A stretch of 64,000 nucleotides of DNA from Annulohypoxylon bovei var. microspora (taxonomy: Eukaryota; Ascomycota; Sordariomycetes; Xylariales; Hypoxylaceae): positions 62,001 through 126,000 of the forward strand of contig MU405216.1 in the NCBI GenBank assembly GCA_022836615.1, written 5' to 3'. The notes beneath the pieces are model-generated. The model was not told the DNA's origin, made no database searches, and saw nothing but the letters and a program-made list of their open reading frames with translations. The position numbers were made by a program, and so were the translations under genes. Shown here piece by piece: positions 11,478 through 23,337 of this stretch. Numbering within the stretch: position 1 is the stretch's first letter; every line of letters starts with the position of its first letter.

Positions 11478-14400
11478 AGTGAAAATAGTCTCTGAGGATT
11501 GTATTGTAAATGTTATTACCGAGTCTAGATCTTCCTAGAGGATACGAAGTGTCGAGTTGTCGCTGAGTGGTAGAATTAGAGCGGGTGTCTTCTCTCCTTA
11601 TATGTTCGTCCTGATAGTCGTAGTATCGGCACCGCGGATATAGACAAATCTATGAAAGCACAAAACCGAAACGATGAATTATTTCCCTATCTCTTCTCCC
11701 ATGGATAAACCATACCGACGAGGCTATCACTCCATAATTATTTTCTTCTTGGGTAATAATCCCTGGATAAGCAGTGGTATTCTAGCACGTGGTGTTTTCA
11801 TACGGCACTTTCTTACTACAATCATCCTTCTACATTATTCTAGAAAGAAGCAAGGATGACGATCTAAAGTGGTCCATAACCATAGATGTATCCACAATAA
11901 CAGCATAATAGCCCAACGTTGGAAAAGGATATACTTCAACTCCCGTGTTATGGTTTGCTATCCACATTTCCGAGTCTACATCCCGGCTTGCTATCTCCAG
12001 TTTTTAACCGGTCTAGGTGGGATGTAGGCATTCAAGTTTCTCAAGAATAGCAAATACATTTCGGACTACGAAGCAGCCTCGAATCAACGGCGAAGAACAG
12101 CGCCAAGCAGATCACTAAGAAATTGGCGTGTGCTCTCAAAACCTGGGGAAGAACTTGGCCTTTTCCTCGTAGATACCGGATCCACGCGGAGTATGATATT
12201 GTTATCTCTCTTGTCGAAGACTAGGCCTACGTTGTTCACCGAGTATAGGTACCTACCTATTCGCCAGCTTGAAGGCATTCTCCTATCAACAGTCCTAGTT
12301 TGTAATAAATCATGATGTGAAAAATGATGTAAGGTCTTCCTCTGTGTTTGGTACATGTAAACATCGAATACAGCTAGTCTCCCGTACCCTTACCCAAAAT
12401 GTAACACAGTGGGAAGCTCGAATCTTGTATCAAGACTGCAGTTTAGTCCAGGTATGTAAGTTATTTGACGATAGATCGTATCTTCTTTGAGTAGATAGTG
12501 AAATAACGGCTGCTTGTTACGTACATATCTAGCATGTAGAATTCGGAGGCGAGTATGGAAACCTTACGGGGCTGCGATAGAGGGTCTGTGGAGTCATTTT
12601 TTGCTCCTTGGTAACCAACTAGGATTCAAACAATCAAGCTGACAGGACAGAAAGGCTGTAGATGACATAAATGTATGTTTTACTAAAAGGGGAAACCCTT
12701 ATACCGACAGACAGGTACTTGACTAAATCATACGATTAGCGTTGTACAGCCTTGACTTAACTTCGGTGAAATTTCAAATCACGATATTTTTACGCTTCGA
12801 CATTAAAATATATGGAGTCAGTGAGTATTTGACGTATGCCGACTTTCCGGCCGAGTAACCCTAATTTTAATATTCTTTCCTTCTGTGGAAACGGTTTGTT
12901 TGCATTAGATGCTGAATTGGGCCTGTCACCTCGAAATGCCTTGTGGTCTTGGAGGTGCTAGATACCCTCTCCCACCTAAAATAGATTTTTAATTACCTAC
13001 TTAGGTAGCTAGTCTGTTGTTTGCCTTTCTACTTAGCGGTGAACTAAAGATAAGCATCGTTCTATTATTGACGAGGAATTTTACGTCACGTTCTGTACTT
13101 TACTCGACATAGCCTCGCCCACGTGTGTGAGGCCAATTCAGATGACCACGAGCTTTCCCCGTGGGGTCGAAATCTTGATGTACGCATTCCCACTATACCT
13201 GAATAAACTTCCAATCATTCCAACGTATATCTTAGTAACCTTAGACGTGGTATCACATTAGAATCAACCTGGAACACTAGCTCTGAAGACACGTAAGCTG
13301 GGGTTAGTGGTGTTTGTTTAATGCCCCCTACATCACGGTATCTGAAAGGACGATGGATGATATAATTCAACCGGGCTGAGGGCTTTCGAATCATCCATCA
13401 TTGATAACAGGACGAAGCTAAGAGAGAGTATGTGGTAGGTGGATAGAGTCACCAACTTGACGATGATCCTCTTTACCGAATTGTCTTTACTAGTATTGCG
13501 GTTTATCGTTGAGAGTATAATTGAAGCCTCACTGAGAACCCCGCATAAATTAGATATCAACTGACTTCGTCAAAATCCATGACCGAGAGAATTCTAAATA
13601 GCCCCTATTGATTGGTTCGCCAGCTGTTATCTGATAGTCTAGGTATGTACGGAGAAATTGCCAAGCATCGTGAACTATCTCGTGATAGAATGTTCCTCGA
13701 ATATGAACGCTGCTTACGAGCACGCTATCGTTGAGAAAGGTAACACGTGAGGGATTAGTATGTATAGGTTGGCGTTGTTGTTATGTCGTCGGTGAACAGT
13801 TCTACAGTAAGAGAAAGCAGTCTTTTTGAGGCAATAAGCTCTACATACGATACGACACGATACATTTGATATGCTGCTCTATCCATTAAAATGGTTAGCT
13901 CTTAGCCCCCTACATACTACTCGGTAATTATATACGGCATTTTGGGACTTACGGCTTCGATGGTACCTACCTGAAGGCATCTTTGATGAAATGTGGCGGA
14001 GCAACCGGCCGATAAAATGAGTTTGTGATATTGCGTCTAGCGGAAGAACATACCTAGGTATCTATAATTTGATAAACACCCGCCTGTTTACCTAGTTTTA
14101 TTGAGCCTTCACAATAAGATAGCTGTAAAAACTGAATTCCTACCTGTTGGATGTCTCTTACGGTTCCTTTTGTTCTTTGACTAAATCGCAGCTTATATGT
14201 AGTCGTGCGGGTAACTATTCATAAGTAAATATATACTGGGCGGAATCATTGTAAAACCTACGACTTAATTAAACTCATTATAGCTTAAAAACTATTGTGT
14301 AAGTAGGCAGTATAACCTAGACTATGTAGTTAGGCACGAAAAGGGGTTATGAACCCCCCCTTTTAATACTTTTAAGGGGCATACTTATTAGCGTGCAAAT

Positions 14401-14582
14401 ACACTACTTATAGGACCACTCACTTACGATAGGTACAGTTTGGCATATTTGGAAGTGATGAGGCTGATGTGGTCGAAAGTTTCCCCGATGGCACCAATTC
14501 TTATTAGACTAGGTGACTATGTGGATATCTGTTTGCATTCTACCGACATCGACATCTTCTCTAGATGATCTGCCCCTACCGC
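11478..14582. other. gene-poor spacer
   Basis: About 3.1 kb without a supportable gene. Open frames are short (under about 90 codons) and lack features. Spacer motifs of the CTACCTA/TAGGTAG type recur near 12250, 12995, 13970 and 14055. The stretch leads up to the inverted-repeat element at 14585. Confidence 0.7.
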
Positions 14583-15105
14583 TACCATAGCGGCAAAAGG
14601 TGTGTTGCGATAATCATTTTACTTTAAGAATGATTTTAACTTTCGAAACCATTTTAACATTTCTATGTACCCCTCCTTATTATTTGTATGTAAAGGTACA
14701 AACAAAAGTTAGAATGGTTTTGAAAGATCAAAATCATTCTTAAAAAACAAAATCATTCTTGAAAATGGAATCATTATACCCTCTTTTCTAATCGTTTTAC
14801 CATTTAAAAACTGGCAGCCAGGGCAGCCACCCATATACCTTAGCTACAACAGCACTTACAACAGCCCTGGAAGTAAACCACTGTAGCTGGCAGTGGGTCT
14901 CAGGGCTCGTTTTACAACAACACTTAGTAGGAAAAACTTAGAAGTTTTTTTTTATTTTTTATCTAGTACCTCAACAACAACACCTCGTACAACACGTACA
15001 ACTGCAGCAGCAGCAGCAGCAATAAACCCCACATACGCAGCAACAGCAGCAACACTTAAGGAAAAAAAATCTTAGAAGTTTTTTTTAATTTTCTTTTACC
15101 TTTTA

Positions 15106-15173
15106 CATCCACACATCCATCCATCCATCCATCCATCCATCCATCCACACATCCACACATCCACACATTCACA
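15106..15173. repeat. CATC tetranucleotide microsatellite
   Basis: A run of CATC units interrupted by CACACATC variants, lying inside the inverted-repeat element. Confidence 0.9.
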
Positions 15174-15213
15174 CAACAATATCGTCAACATCACTGTCGT
15201 GCCAAGCTTACTA

Positions 15214-15413
15214 GATCAGTAGATGCGTAGCAATAGATACGTAGTAGTAGATGCGTAGCAATAGATACGTAGCAGTAAATGCGTAGCAGTAAATCAGTAG
15301 ACGTGCAGTAAATCAGTAGACGTGCAGTAGATCAGTAGACGTGCAGTAGATCAGTAAACCAGTACACCAGTACACCAGTACACCAGTACACCAGTAAACC
15401 AGTAAACCAGTAG
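15214..15413. repeat. compound minisatellite inside the TIR element
   Basis: Two adjoining arrays. The first (about 15214-15356) alternates units such as GTAGATGCGTAGCA and CAGTAGACGTGCAGTA. The second (about 15357-15413) is an 8-bp array of ACCAGTAC and ACCAGTAA. Read on the minus strand it gives a spurious repetitive Tyr/Trp/Thr peptide. Confidence 0.9.
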
Positions 15414-15632
15414 GTGTAGAATTGGGGGGAAGGGGACGAGGGGGCGACGGCGGGGTACAAAATATAAGAAATAATTCCATATTTCAAAACCATTCTATAA
15501 ATGAAAACCATTTTACATTTCAAATCATTTTAATCCTTGGAATGGATTCATATTTAAGCAACTCATGTTATTTTTTGTGTACATTTCATAATATATAATC
15601 ATTCTTTGGACCTACTATTTGCCGCTACGGTA

Positions 15633-17427
15633 GTTATCAAATTTCGCTTCTTTCATTCGCTAACTGTTAAGCACGTGTTCGACATCAAGTTCGCGCTTTC
15701 GGAGGGTTGACGACCCCAACGGCTCGGATCAGCCGTGCAGCGAAATTCGCGTTTTGCGGATTTGCAAGGGCAATTCAGGCGGATTGGTCAAATGTTACAT
15801 CCGCATGGGGGGGTTGAAGGGGTTGAGGTACCCAGCAACTACGATTGAGTACGCTCCGAGATAGGTAGTCCTACCGGCATCGGCGCCGCGCCCCCATATG
15901 CATATCGGCTTTTTGGCTCCTTCACTAACGCCGGTTGTTGTGACGGAGTTGGTCACTTTGGTGGAGTTTTGGGGGGGATTGCGCATGAGGGGTGAAAGGC
16001 AGGTTCTTGGAGAAACCAACGAGGTTTAGCGCATGATATTGATAGTTATTACCTGTTGTGACGATCCTCCTCCTGCTTCTGCTTGTATATATATATTTTT
16101 TGGCGTTATCTAAAGCCTACCGACTATGTATACATTCTGGGCCGGAGGAACGAGGTGGTAGCAGGATTGGTTGGGTATTTTGTGCGAGGATGACGAATGC
16201 GGCGGAACGCTTAGCTGTTCGGAGCTATGCAGGTATCTATAACATGTTAAATCATGATGTGATATTGGGGGGTTACAGTTGCAAAAGTGATAGTGAGCCA
16301 ATGCACGATTTGTTCATCGTGGTGTTGCGTGTCGCTACGCGTTGAGAGTTAGTTGTTTAATATTGACCTATCTTTAGTCTTATTCAGCGGTTGTGATACC
16401 ATGTAGGCTGACATCCCATCTATCTCCGTGTAACAGTCCGGGAGAATAAAGGCTGGCTGACCAATCCCGATTCGTCAATTCCGTGATGATCTAAGCGATA
16501 TAAATGACATATGGCAAAATTTTATGAGTCCTTCCTCTCAAACACGTTGTCTATCAAGATCGGGACCCACTCATAAGGTTGCATGCTTCAATTATCAAAG
16601 CTTCGCTCAAGTGGGCTGCATTAGACCTCACATCCATGGATACCATAGATTGATTAGAGATCATCTACCTAGGTACCTGCTACTATAGGTAGGCAGGTAT
16701 GTAAGTAGGTAAAGGCCAATGCTTCCAAGGTCCAAGTTCAAGTCCAGGCTCAGGTCCAGGTTCAGGTCCAGGTCTAGCCTGGGGTACGGGAAAAGTTTGA
16801 CAAACGGAAAGGAGACTAAGATGAGCTAGTTTACATATATATGTATGTATTCCGAGATATATATACTAACTTACCTACTACTTATGCTATTAAGTTCGAA
16901 ATTCGTAATCTTAGTATGTTTTAGAATTGGCATTGTCTTACCTCAATGCTGGCTAAATTGTGGTGGCTCGATGGTATCAGTGGTTTGCGGGATGGCGCGA
17001 TCAGTTCCCGGGAAGAAGAGGGCCCAGATTTTTATTTTTTGCCAATTTGCACGCAAAAGATATCGAAAGCCATAAGCGTGTATCATGCAGATGGAACCGC
17101 TCGCCATACCGCCGACGGATGGTAACTTAAGAAGATCTCTTCGTTTGCGTCGTCAATGTGACTGTGATAACTCTCGCACTTTCTGTGTGTGTTTCGTCTC
17201 ATTTGAGCCGGTGACTTGGTAGCCTGCTTCTAAGAACAGGTTCGACTTGCATCAACCTGGATGTCCTAGGAAGCTCCTCGGCATAAAACCCACTCTGGAC
17301 CCCCCTTCGGAGTAGCCAGACCCTTCAAGTGTTTTCGAACAAAACTTGCATCCCAAACGCCAATTCATACCCACATACCATCTCAGACCGACCATCAACG
17401 GGAGACTACCTTATCAAACACTCCAGT
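15633..17427. other. spacer without recognised gene
   Basis: About 1.8 kb. A minus-strand open frame at 15795-16019 reads like protein in part (GAYSIVVAGYLNPF) but has no ATG and no partner exon that I could find, so it is at best a relic. A minisatellite lies at 16727-16777. The stretch just before 17428 is the likely promoter and leader of the UPF0643 gene. Confidence 0.65.
16727..16777. repeat. 12-bp minisatellite, AGGTCCAGGTTC unit
   Basis: About four degenerate copies of a 12-bp unit (AGGTCCAGGTTC and variants) in the spacer before the UPF0643 gene. Confidence 0.85.
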
Positions 17428-18187
17428 ATGGCGGTAGATCAGGTGTTACCACACCCTTCAGAGGTCCCTCATGCATCTCTTCAAGAGAAGGAACCAATAA
17501 AGGTATCGACGCAGGAGATAGCGACAGTTTCTATTGACAGTGCTGGTATTTTCGCACATGACGGAGAGCACTTCCTCGTCCAGTCGCCATATACCGAGCA
17601 AGAGCATCTTCTCGACTTGAGAATTCTCGATGCGGAGAACGCGCTGCTCGCTCGTGCACTTGCTAGCATGAGATGTCTGCGACCAGACTACGCTACCTCC
17701 CCGTACGCCGAGACGTTCAACTGGGATGAGATTATTGAGAATTTGGTACGACTCGTGCGGCAACACAGCTATAGGTGGAAGGAGACTTCCTTCTTCATCG
17801 TGGCTTTTCGGTCACAGATCCCGCCCACCACCGTGTATGAGGATTTGGGTGCGCTGGATAAGGTAGCACATGCAGAAGCGATAGCCAGTGGTGGCTTTCT
17901 GAAGTAGGTGTCCGATATTTTTTATTCTTCGTCCTAGATCCGGGGTCAGGCGGAAGAGGGCATTAACAGAGACCAGATATTGGTTCGGGCATCCCGATAA
18001 GGACGGCAGAAACCTTGCTACCTGCCTGTGGAGATCGCAAAAGGATGCGATAAAGGGAGGAGTCGGACCTGGACATCGCAAGGCAGCGGCGGCAACGCGG
18101 TCGTTGTACTCGCATTGGAAAATTGACCGGCACAGGCTTATCATTCGGGATGACGTGCAAAGATGGGAACTTATTGACTGGGAATGA
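17428..18187 (+). CDS. UPF0643 family conserved fungal protein
   Basis: A conserved fungal protein of unknown function. Exons 17428-17903 and 17977-18187 give 228 residues. The start is the first ATG (MAVDQVL); the open frame extends upstream but has no earlier ATG. The splice (donor GTAGGT, acceptor CAG before ATATTGG) rejoins a continuous conserved block: AHAEAIASGGFLK, then YWFGHPDKDGRNLATCLWRS, then HRLIIRDDVQRWELIDW near the C-terminus. The first 50 residues look disordered. I recognise the pattern as that of UPF0643 proteins known from fission yeast and filamentous fungi; no biochemical role is known to me. No signal peptide or membrane segment is visible. Confidence 0.82.
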
Positions 18188-19278
18188 GCTCGTAGGGTTG
18201 CACCAAGCTGCATGGTGACCGGCTGGTATAGCTCAACCTCATGTGCCTGAGATAGAGGCGACGGGAATTGACGAATGAGATTAGTCCGCGGCTGGCGGGC
18301 CGTCTATCTCGAACGTCTGGTCCGTCAATTTGCTTGTGATTTCCGGCAAGGTATAGGGTTATCGGTTGTTTTTTTCACGGGAAGAGGGTGAAATAGGTAG
18401 ACGATAGAGGATTATCAATGTATGTAAGACATGACTAGATAGGACGAGATGATAATGATAATAAAAATAATAAAATAATATAATAAAAACATATACGGAA
18501 GTCTAGCTTCCCTCTCCTAATCGAGGATTGATAACCCATGATGAGACTAGCATTATTTCTCTTCCGGTGGCAAAAGTGAGAGAGTGTCGACAAGATTTCC
18601 GCCTGGATTGCTCAATTGCTGAATTGCTGGGTTGCTGGGTTGCTGGGGTTAGTTGATCCCCAGTAGTACCCTTGGATTCAAGAGTTGATACCGGAGCCAA
18701 TCCACTTTGGCTGCTAGGTGATGTTGACAAGGCATGCCGTCGACCTTTATATATACCAAGCATACGAATGAGATCCGAACATATGACGAAGAAAATAAAA
18801 CCTGGAAAGAGACGACGTTGCTTTGAGGCTCTTTAAATACCTAGCTATGTTTTATTTGTGGAATGTCGACATGGAAAATGACAACATGGGCGTGGGGGTT
18901 CAGAGTGGGATGTTTGTCTTTTTCATTAGTATTATTATTATTTTTAAGTGAGCATTGATGCCGACGCCAACATGTTGCTTTGAAAACGAGGGTTATAGTT
19001 TTTAGTTGAATAATATACGTATATATGCATATATCATCATAATCGATATATATAGTCCACTATGTAACATTAGTGGCTAGTGGGGTATTGCCGTTTCTTC
19101 CCGCTTACCTAACCTCCCTGGGTACCTGATCCTTGTACTTTCCAACCCACAGAAACAAAATCTTAACGAGATTCGCAACTTCGTCACCTTCAACAACCGA
19201 ACTTATCCTTCCTCTCCACCAAAAACACCACCAATAGGACGCGAAAAACAATTTGACACTTCGAGTATTTTTGCGACC
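18188..19278. other. spacer UPF0643 to eIF3h
   Basis: About 1.1 kb with no recognised gene. It has a short GGGTTGCT array at 18606-18648, an AT-rich patch near 18450-18490, and the CT-rich eIF3h leader at 19140-19278. Confidence 0.75.
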
Positions 19279-20521
19279 ATGGCAGATTCTACAAAAGATG
19301 TGCCGTTTAAGACGGTTCAGGTCGAGGCATTGGTTAGTTTCTCCTTCTACAAATTATTACCTATCTATTTACCCCTCCATCGACATTGAAATCATCACGA
19401 CGTGAAAGACTACTAACGTCGGAGTCGCATATAGGTTGTTATGAAGATAGTTAAGCACTGCTCCAACAGCTTCCCTACGGCCGCTACAGGATCTATCGTT
19501 GGCATGGATAAGGATGGCATCCTCGAGATCACCAATACTTTTCCCTTCCCTACCGTCGATGTCGCAAACGTCGAAGGCGGCCACCAGAATGACGCATCCG
19601 CACTCGCTGCCGCGGCACCGCGCGCGAAGGCAAACATTGTCTACCAGAATGACATGATCCGACACCTTAAGGAGGTTAACGTCGATGCTAACAATGTTGG
19701 TTGGTATACCAGCGCCACCATGGGTAACTTTGTGAACCCCAGCTTCATCGAGAACCAGCATCATTATCAGCGCGAGAATGAGCGGACCGTAGCACTGGTA
19801 CACGATGTTAGCCGAAGCTCCCAGGGTGCGTTAAGCCTTCGCGCATTCAAGTTGACGCAGAATTTCATGACTGCGTTCAAGGAGGGAAAATTCACAACTG
19901 AGAGGTTAGATCCCACCAAACACCTTGTGAAAGAATATATGGTGCTAATACAGGACCAGTCTACAAAAGTCAAAGCTCTCGTTCAAGGACATCCTCGTCG
20001 AGTTCCCGGTCCACGTTCACAACTCGCATCTTCTAACCTCCTACCTCCACCAGCTACCCTCTGTCCCTACAGACGCGGACCTGGTTATGCCAACGTCACT
20101 TTCTGACCTTCAACGTGACCCTATCAAGATGCCCCTTTACCCATCGGCCGACATCCTTGACCTGTCGATAGATCCGTTCCTCGAGAAGACGTGCGACCTT
20201 CTCCTTGACAGCATCGAGTCTCATTACACCGAGCTGAACAACCACCAATACTACCAGAGACAAATGGCTCGAGAACAGACCAAGATCACGGCATGGCAGA
20301 CAAAGCGAAAGGCAGAGAATGCGGGGCGAGTTGCTGCCAAGCAGCAGCCGCTTCCAGAAGACGAGTGGCAGCGAATCTTCAAGCTTCCCCAGGAGCCCAG
20401 CCGACTCGAAGGCATGTTGAACGCCAAGCAAGTCGAGCAGTACAGCAAGCAAATAGATGGGTTCACGGCCAACGTCAGTGCTAAGATGTTCGCCGTCAGG
20501 GGAAACCTTCTACCGGAATAA
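19279..20521 (+). CDS. eif3h: translation initiation factor eIF3 subunit h
   Basis: A non-core subunit of eIF3, which organises the 43S preinitiation complex in the cytoplasm. Exons 19279-19332, 19435-19904 and 19954-20521 give 363 residues, close to the family length. The N-terminal two thirds form an MPN domain (about residues 14-150) starting VVMKIVKHCSNSFPTAATGS, with FPFPTVDV and WYTSATMGNF. It lacks the JAMM metal-binding set (ExnHxHx10D), as expected for this inactive MPN- subunit. The C-terminal helical part includes FLEKTCDLLLDSIESHY and the Gln-rich RQMAREQTKITAWQTKRKAE. The middle 49-nt intron shifts frame and explains why the frame seems broken near 19905. eIF3h is absent from baker's yeast but kept in filamentous fungi. 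Confidence 0.93.
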
Positions 20522-21805
20522 GATATGCAAAGGGGGGAAGGGGGGAAATGGATATGATGCATGTGGCCTGGCGTCCGGAGGCGTTCTAGGGTTTCTCAGG
20601 GTCTGTAGAGCTAATTCTATCAAGTTTTACTGATTCTATGCCTGGCTTGTCGCCGGCCAGAGTTTATACGGAAAATCAATCAAGCTAGAGCATCTAGAGT
20701 GGTAGTTTAAGAGCATGATTCACCTATGTCTTTAGTTTGTAGTGCTGTCTCAAAAAGCTGAACCGTTTAGATCGAAGCAACGCGGCTAAACGAACGATAC
20801 ACATTTCTTGTGCACGAAGGAACAAGAAATGATGATGCTTCCAATTACCACAACATGGATTTTTTCTCTCTCTGGGCGTAGGTAGATAGGTACTAAGGTA
20901 GGAATTTACATACTAGAGAAGACTTAGGCATGTCTCCTAGATATATGTGCCTTGTATATAGGCACGTAACAGCCGAGTAAGACTTCAATGTTGTACAAAG
21001 ATAGACGCGCAGTAATTACCTAGAAATTCGGTCGGGTAATTATTCCTAGAAGAGGTTGTTGTCTCTGACGAGGATCTGATGGGGGGTCTACCTTGACGGC
21101 TTCTTATTCCTTTCGTGTCAGGAGTTACCTAAGCGCTACAATGAATGAAAAAGACGGGTGTATTTGAGACACGATTGACCTATTAAAAGCGTCTGGACGG
21201 CGTAATGTGAGAAATAATCGGAGTTATTGATTTCCCAACAGTAGACGAAAAAGATTTGCCGAGTGGATAGAAGAGACGGGATGAGGGGCATTTTTCAGGG
21301 ACCAAATCCTCTAATCCGAAATAGGCTAGCTTAAGCTTACAGCAACCAGCATCAACCACTCACCTACGAAGTCCGACGGGTTGGCGTAGGGAAAGAGGGG
21401 CTGAGGGGTTGCCCAAAGCTGATAAAAAAAAGTCAAAAAGGTTTCTTACCTGAGGTACTACCTAGTACTAGGTATGGAGAAGGAACCAGCCATTCAGCCA
21501 TTTAGAGCCTTCCTCCCATTTACCAACTCCGTACCTACCGTCTTCTTATAACTCTTTTCCTCCGACTCTTTTCAACTTCTTCCTCAATTCTATATTTTCC
21601 CTCCGAGTCCCCCCCCTACAAATACCTCTTGTAAGTAATATCCGAATACCTACCTACTTGTGATTTATCTTCGTCAGAGCCGTATTTTGCTGACTTCTTT
21701 CGATCTAGCTACCGTTCTCCCTACCTATTCATCTCCTAGGCACCTTGATCCCATCTTCCCCTCTTTCACCGCTTCTCACACCAATTTATCAACTACCTAA
21801 TCTCA
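20522..21805. other. spacer and SAH1 promoter
   Basis: About 1.3 kb. The last 300 bases are pyrimidine-rich (CTTCCTCC and similar runs around 21500-21790), typical of a strong fungal housekeeping promoter and leader. No other gene was seen. Confidence 0.75.
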
Positions 21806-21871
21806 GTACGTTCTCTTACCTCTTCTGAAGAACTTTGGTAGTGGTATCATAGTCTTCTAACAATCGTCTAG
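21806..21871 (+). promoter_or_regulatory. probable 5' UTR intron of SAH1
   Basis: A GTACGT donor at 21806, a TCTAAC branch-like site at about 21855 and a CTAG acceptor at 21868-21871 define a 66-nt intron ending two bases before the SAH1 ATG. This is inferred from the splice signals only. Confidence 0.5.
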
Positions 21872-21873
21872 CA

Positions 21874-22434
21874 ATGTCTGCCCCCGCCTCCAAGTTCAAG
21901 GTCGCCGACCTCTCCCTTGCCGCTTTCGGCCGCAAGGAGATTGAGCTCGCGGAGAACGAGATGCCTGGTCTGATGGCCATCCGAGAGAAATATGCCGCTG
22001 ACCAACCCCTCGCCGGTGCCCGCATCGCCGGTTGCTTACACATGACCATCCAGACCGCCGTCTTGATTGAGACCTTAACATCTCTTGGTGCCGAGGTTAC
22101 CTGGACTTCTTGCAACATTTTCTCTACCCAAGACCACGCCGCCGCCGCAATCGCTGCCGCCGGTGTCCCCGTCTTCGCCTGGAAGGGTGAGAGCGACGAG
22201 GAGTACAACTGGTGCTTGGAGCAGCAACTGCTCGCTTTCAAGGATGGCAAGAAGCTCAACCTAATCCTTGACGATGGTGGTGACCTGACCCACCTCGTCC
22301 ACGACAAGTACCCCGAGATGCTGAAGGACTGCTTCGGTGTTTCCGAGGAGACCACCACCGGTGTCCACCACCTGTACCGCATGCTGAAGAACAATGCTCT
22401 TCTCGTCCCTGCCATCAACGTCAACGACAGCGTT

Positions 22435-22469
<35 letters not shown>

Positions 22470-23337
22470 TGAGTCTCTGATCGACGGTATCAAGCGCGCC
22501 ACCGATGTCATGATCGCTGGTAAGATTGCCGTCGTTGCCGGTTTCGGTGACGTCGGTAAGGGCTGTGCTATGGCTCTCCACGGAATGGGTGCCCGCGTCC
22601 TTGTTACTGAGGTCGACCCCATCAATGCCCTCCAGGCTGCCATGGCCGGTTTCCAGGTTACTACTATGGAGAAGGCTGCTCCTATCGGCCAGATCTTCGT
22701 CACCACCACCGGCTGCCGAGACATCCTGGTTGGCGAGCACTTCGAGGCCATGCCCAACGATGCCATTGTTTGCAGTATGTGTACATCCCATTAGACCTTT
22801 TGGTGCTTGAGTGACTAATAGACAACTAGACATCGGCCACTTCGATATCGAGATTGACGTTGCCTGGCTAAAGAAGAATGCCAAGAGCGTTCAGAACATC
22901 AAGCCCCAGGTTGACCGTTTCGTCATGGCCAGCGGCCGACACATCATTCTTTTGGCTGAGGGCCGACTGGTCAACCTCGGCTGCGCCACTGGCCACTCTT
23001 CCTTCGTCATGTCTTGCTCCTTCAGCAACCAAGTCCTTGCGCAAATCATGTTGTTCAAGGCCCAGGACAAGGCTTTCGGCCAGAAGTACGTTGCCTTCGC
23101 CAAGACAGAAAAGCTGCCCGTCGGTGTCTACGTGCTGCCCAAGATCCTTGACGAGGAGGTTGCTAGACTACACCTTTCGCACGTCAACGTCGAGATTACC
23201 ACCCTTAGTAAGGTCCAAGGCGACTACCTCGGGCTGGAGATCGAGGGTCCTTTCAAGAGCGACCAGTATGTCTTTCCTCCCCATTCCACACAAACTTCTT
23301 AACCATGCTAACAACGATACGCAGCTACCGCTACTAA
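21874..23337 (+). CDS. SAH1: S-adenosylhomocysteine hydrolase
   Basis: Adenosylhomocysteinase, an NAD-dependent cytosolic enzyme that reversibly splits S-adenosylhomocysteine to adenosine and homocysteine and so relieves product inhibition of methyltransferases. Exons 21874-22774, 22830-23265 and a 13-nt last exon 23325-23337 give 449 residues, the usual length. Visible motifs: CLHMTIQTAVLIETL (substrate domain), NDSVTKSKFDN with the active-site Lys (about residue 189), the Rossmann loop GFGDVGKG (residues 223-230), GHFDIEID, and the conserved C-terminal YRY with the Tyr that contacts NAD. The tiny last exon is needed to supply HYRY; without it the frame runs into intron sequence. Codon use is strongly C-biased, fitting high expression. 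Confidence 0.97.

Larger units (their letters stand above)
14585..15630. mobile_element. non-autonomous TIR element with TA flanks
   Basis: The ends are imperfect inverted repeats: CCATAGCGGCAAA on the left and, read inward from the right, CCGTAGCGGCAAA (12 of 13 match). Both ends are flanked by TA (14583-14584 and 15631-15632), as expected for a Tc1/mariner/Fot1-type target duplication. Subterminal copies of AAGAATGATT occur inside both ends, and AATCATTC/AACCATTTTA words are repeated through both outer thirds. There is no transposase frame. The middle is built from tandem arrays and a duplicated ACTTAGAAGTTTTTTTT block (near 14937 and 15073). This looks like a MITE or internally deleted element that has accumulated minisatellites. 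Superfamily assignment is inference from the TA flanks only. Confidence 0.65.

Noticed and set aside
15106..15413. Possible CRISPR-like array
   Set aside because: Units are contiguous tandem repeats without unique spacers, in a eukaryotic genome.
15332..15523. Minus-strand frame reading as a repetitive Tyr/Trp/Thr/Gly peptide
   Set aside because: It is simply the translation of the ACCAGTAC minisatellite.
17220..17260. GGTTCGACTTG as a tRNA B box
   Set aside because: No matching A box, acceptor stem or anticodon arm at the right distance.
19905..19953. Apparent frameshift in eIF3h
   Set aside because: A GTTAGA donor and CTAATACAG acceptor remove 49 nt and restore the conserved frame, so this is an intron.
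21816..22884. Long antisense open frames over SAH1
   Set aside because: They are shadows caused by strong codon bias (no A/T-rich third positions) in a highly expressed gene.
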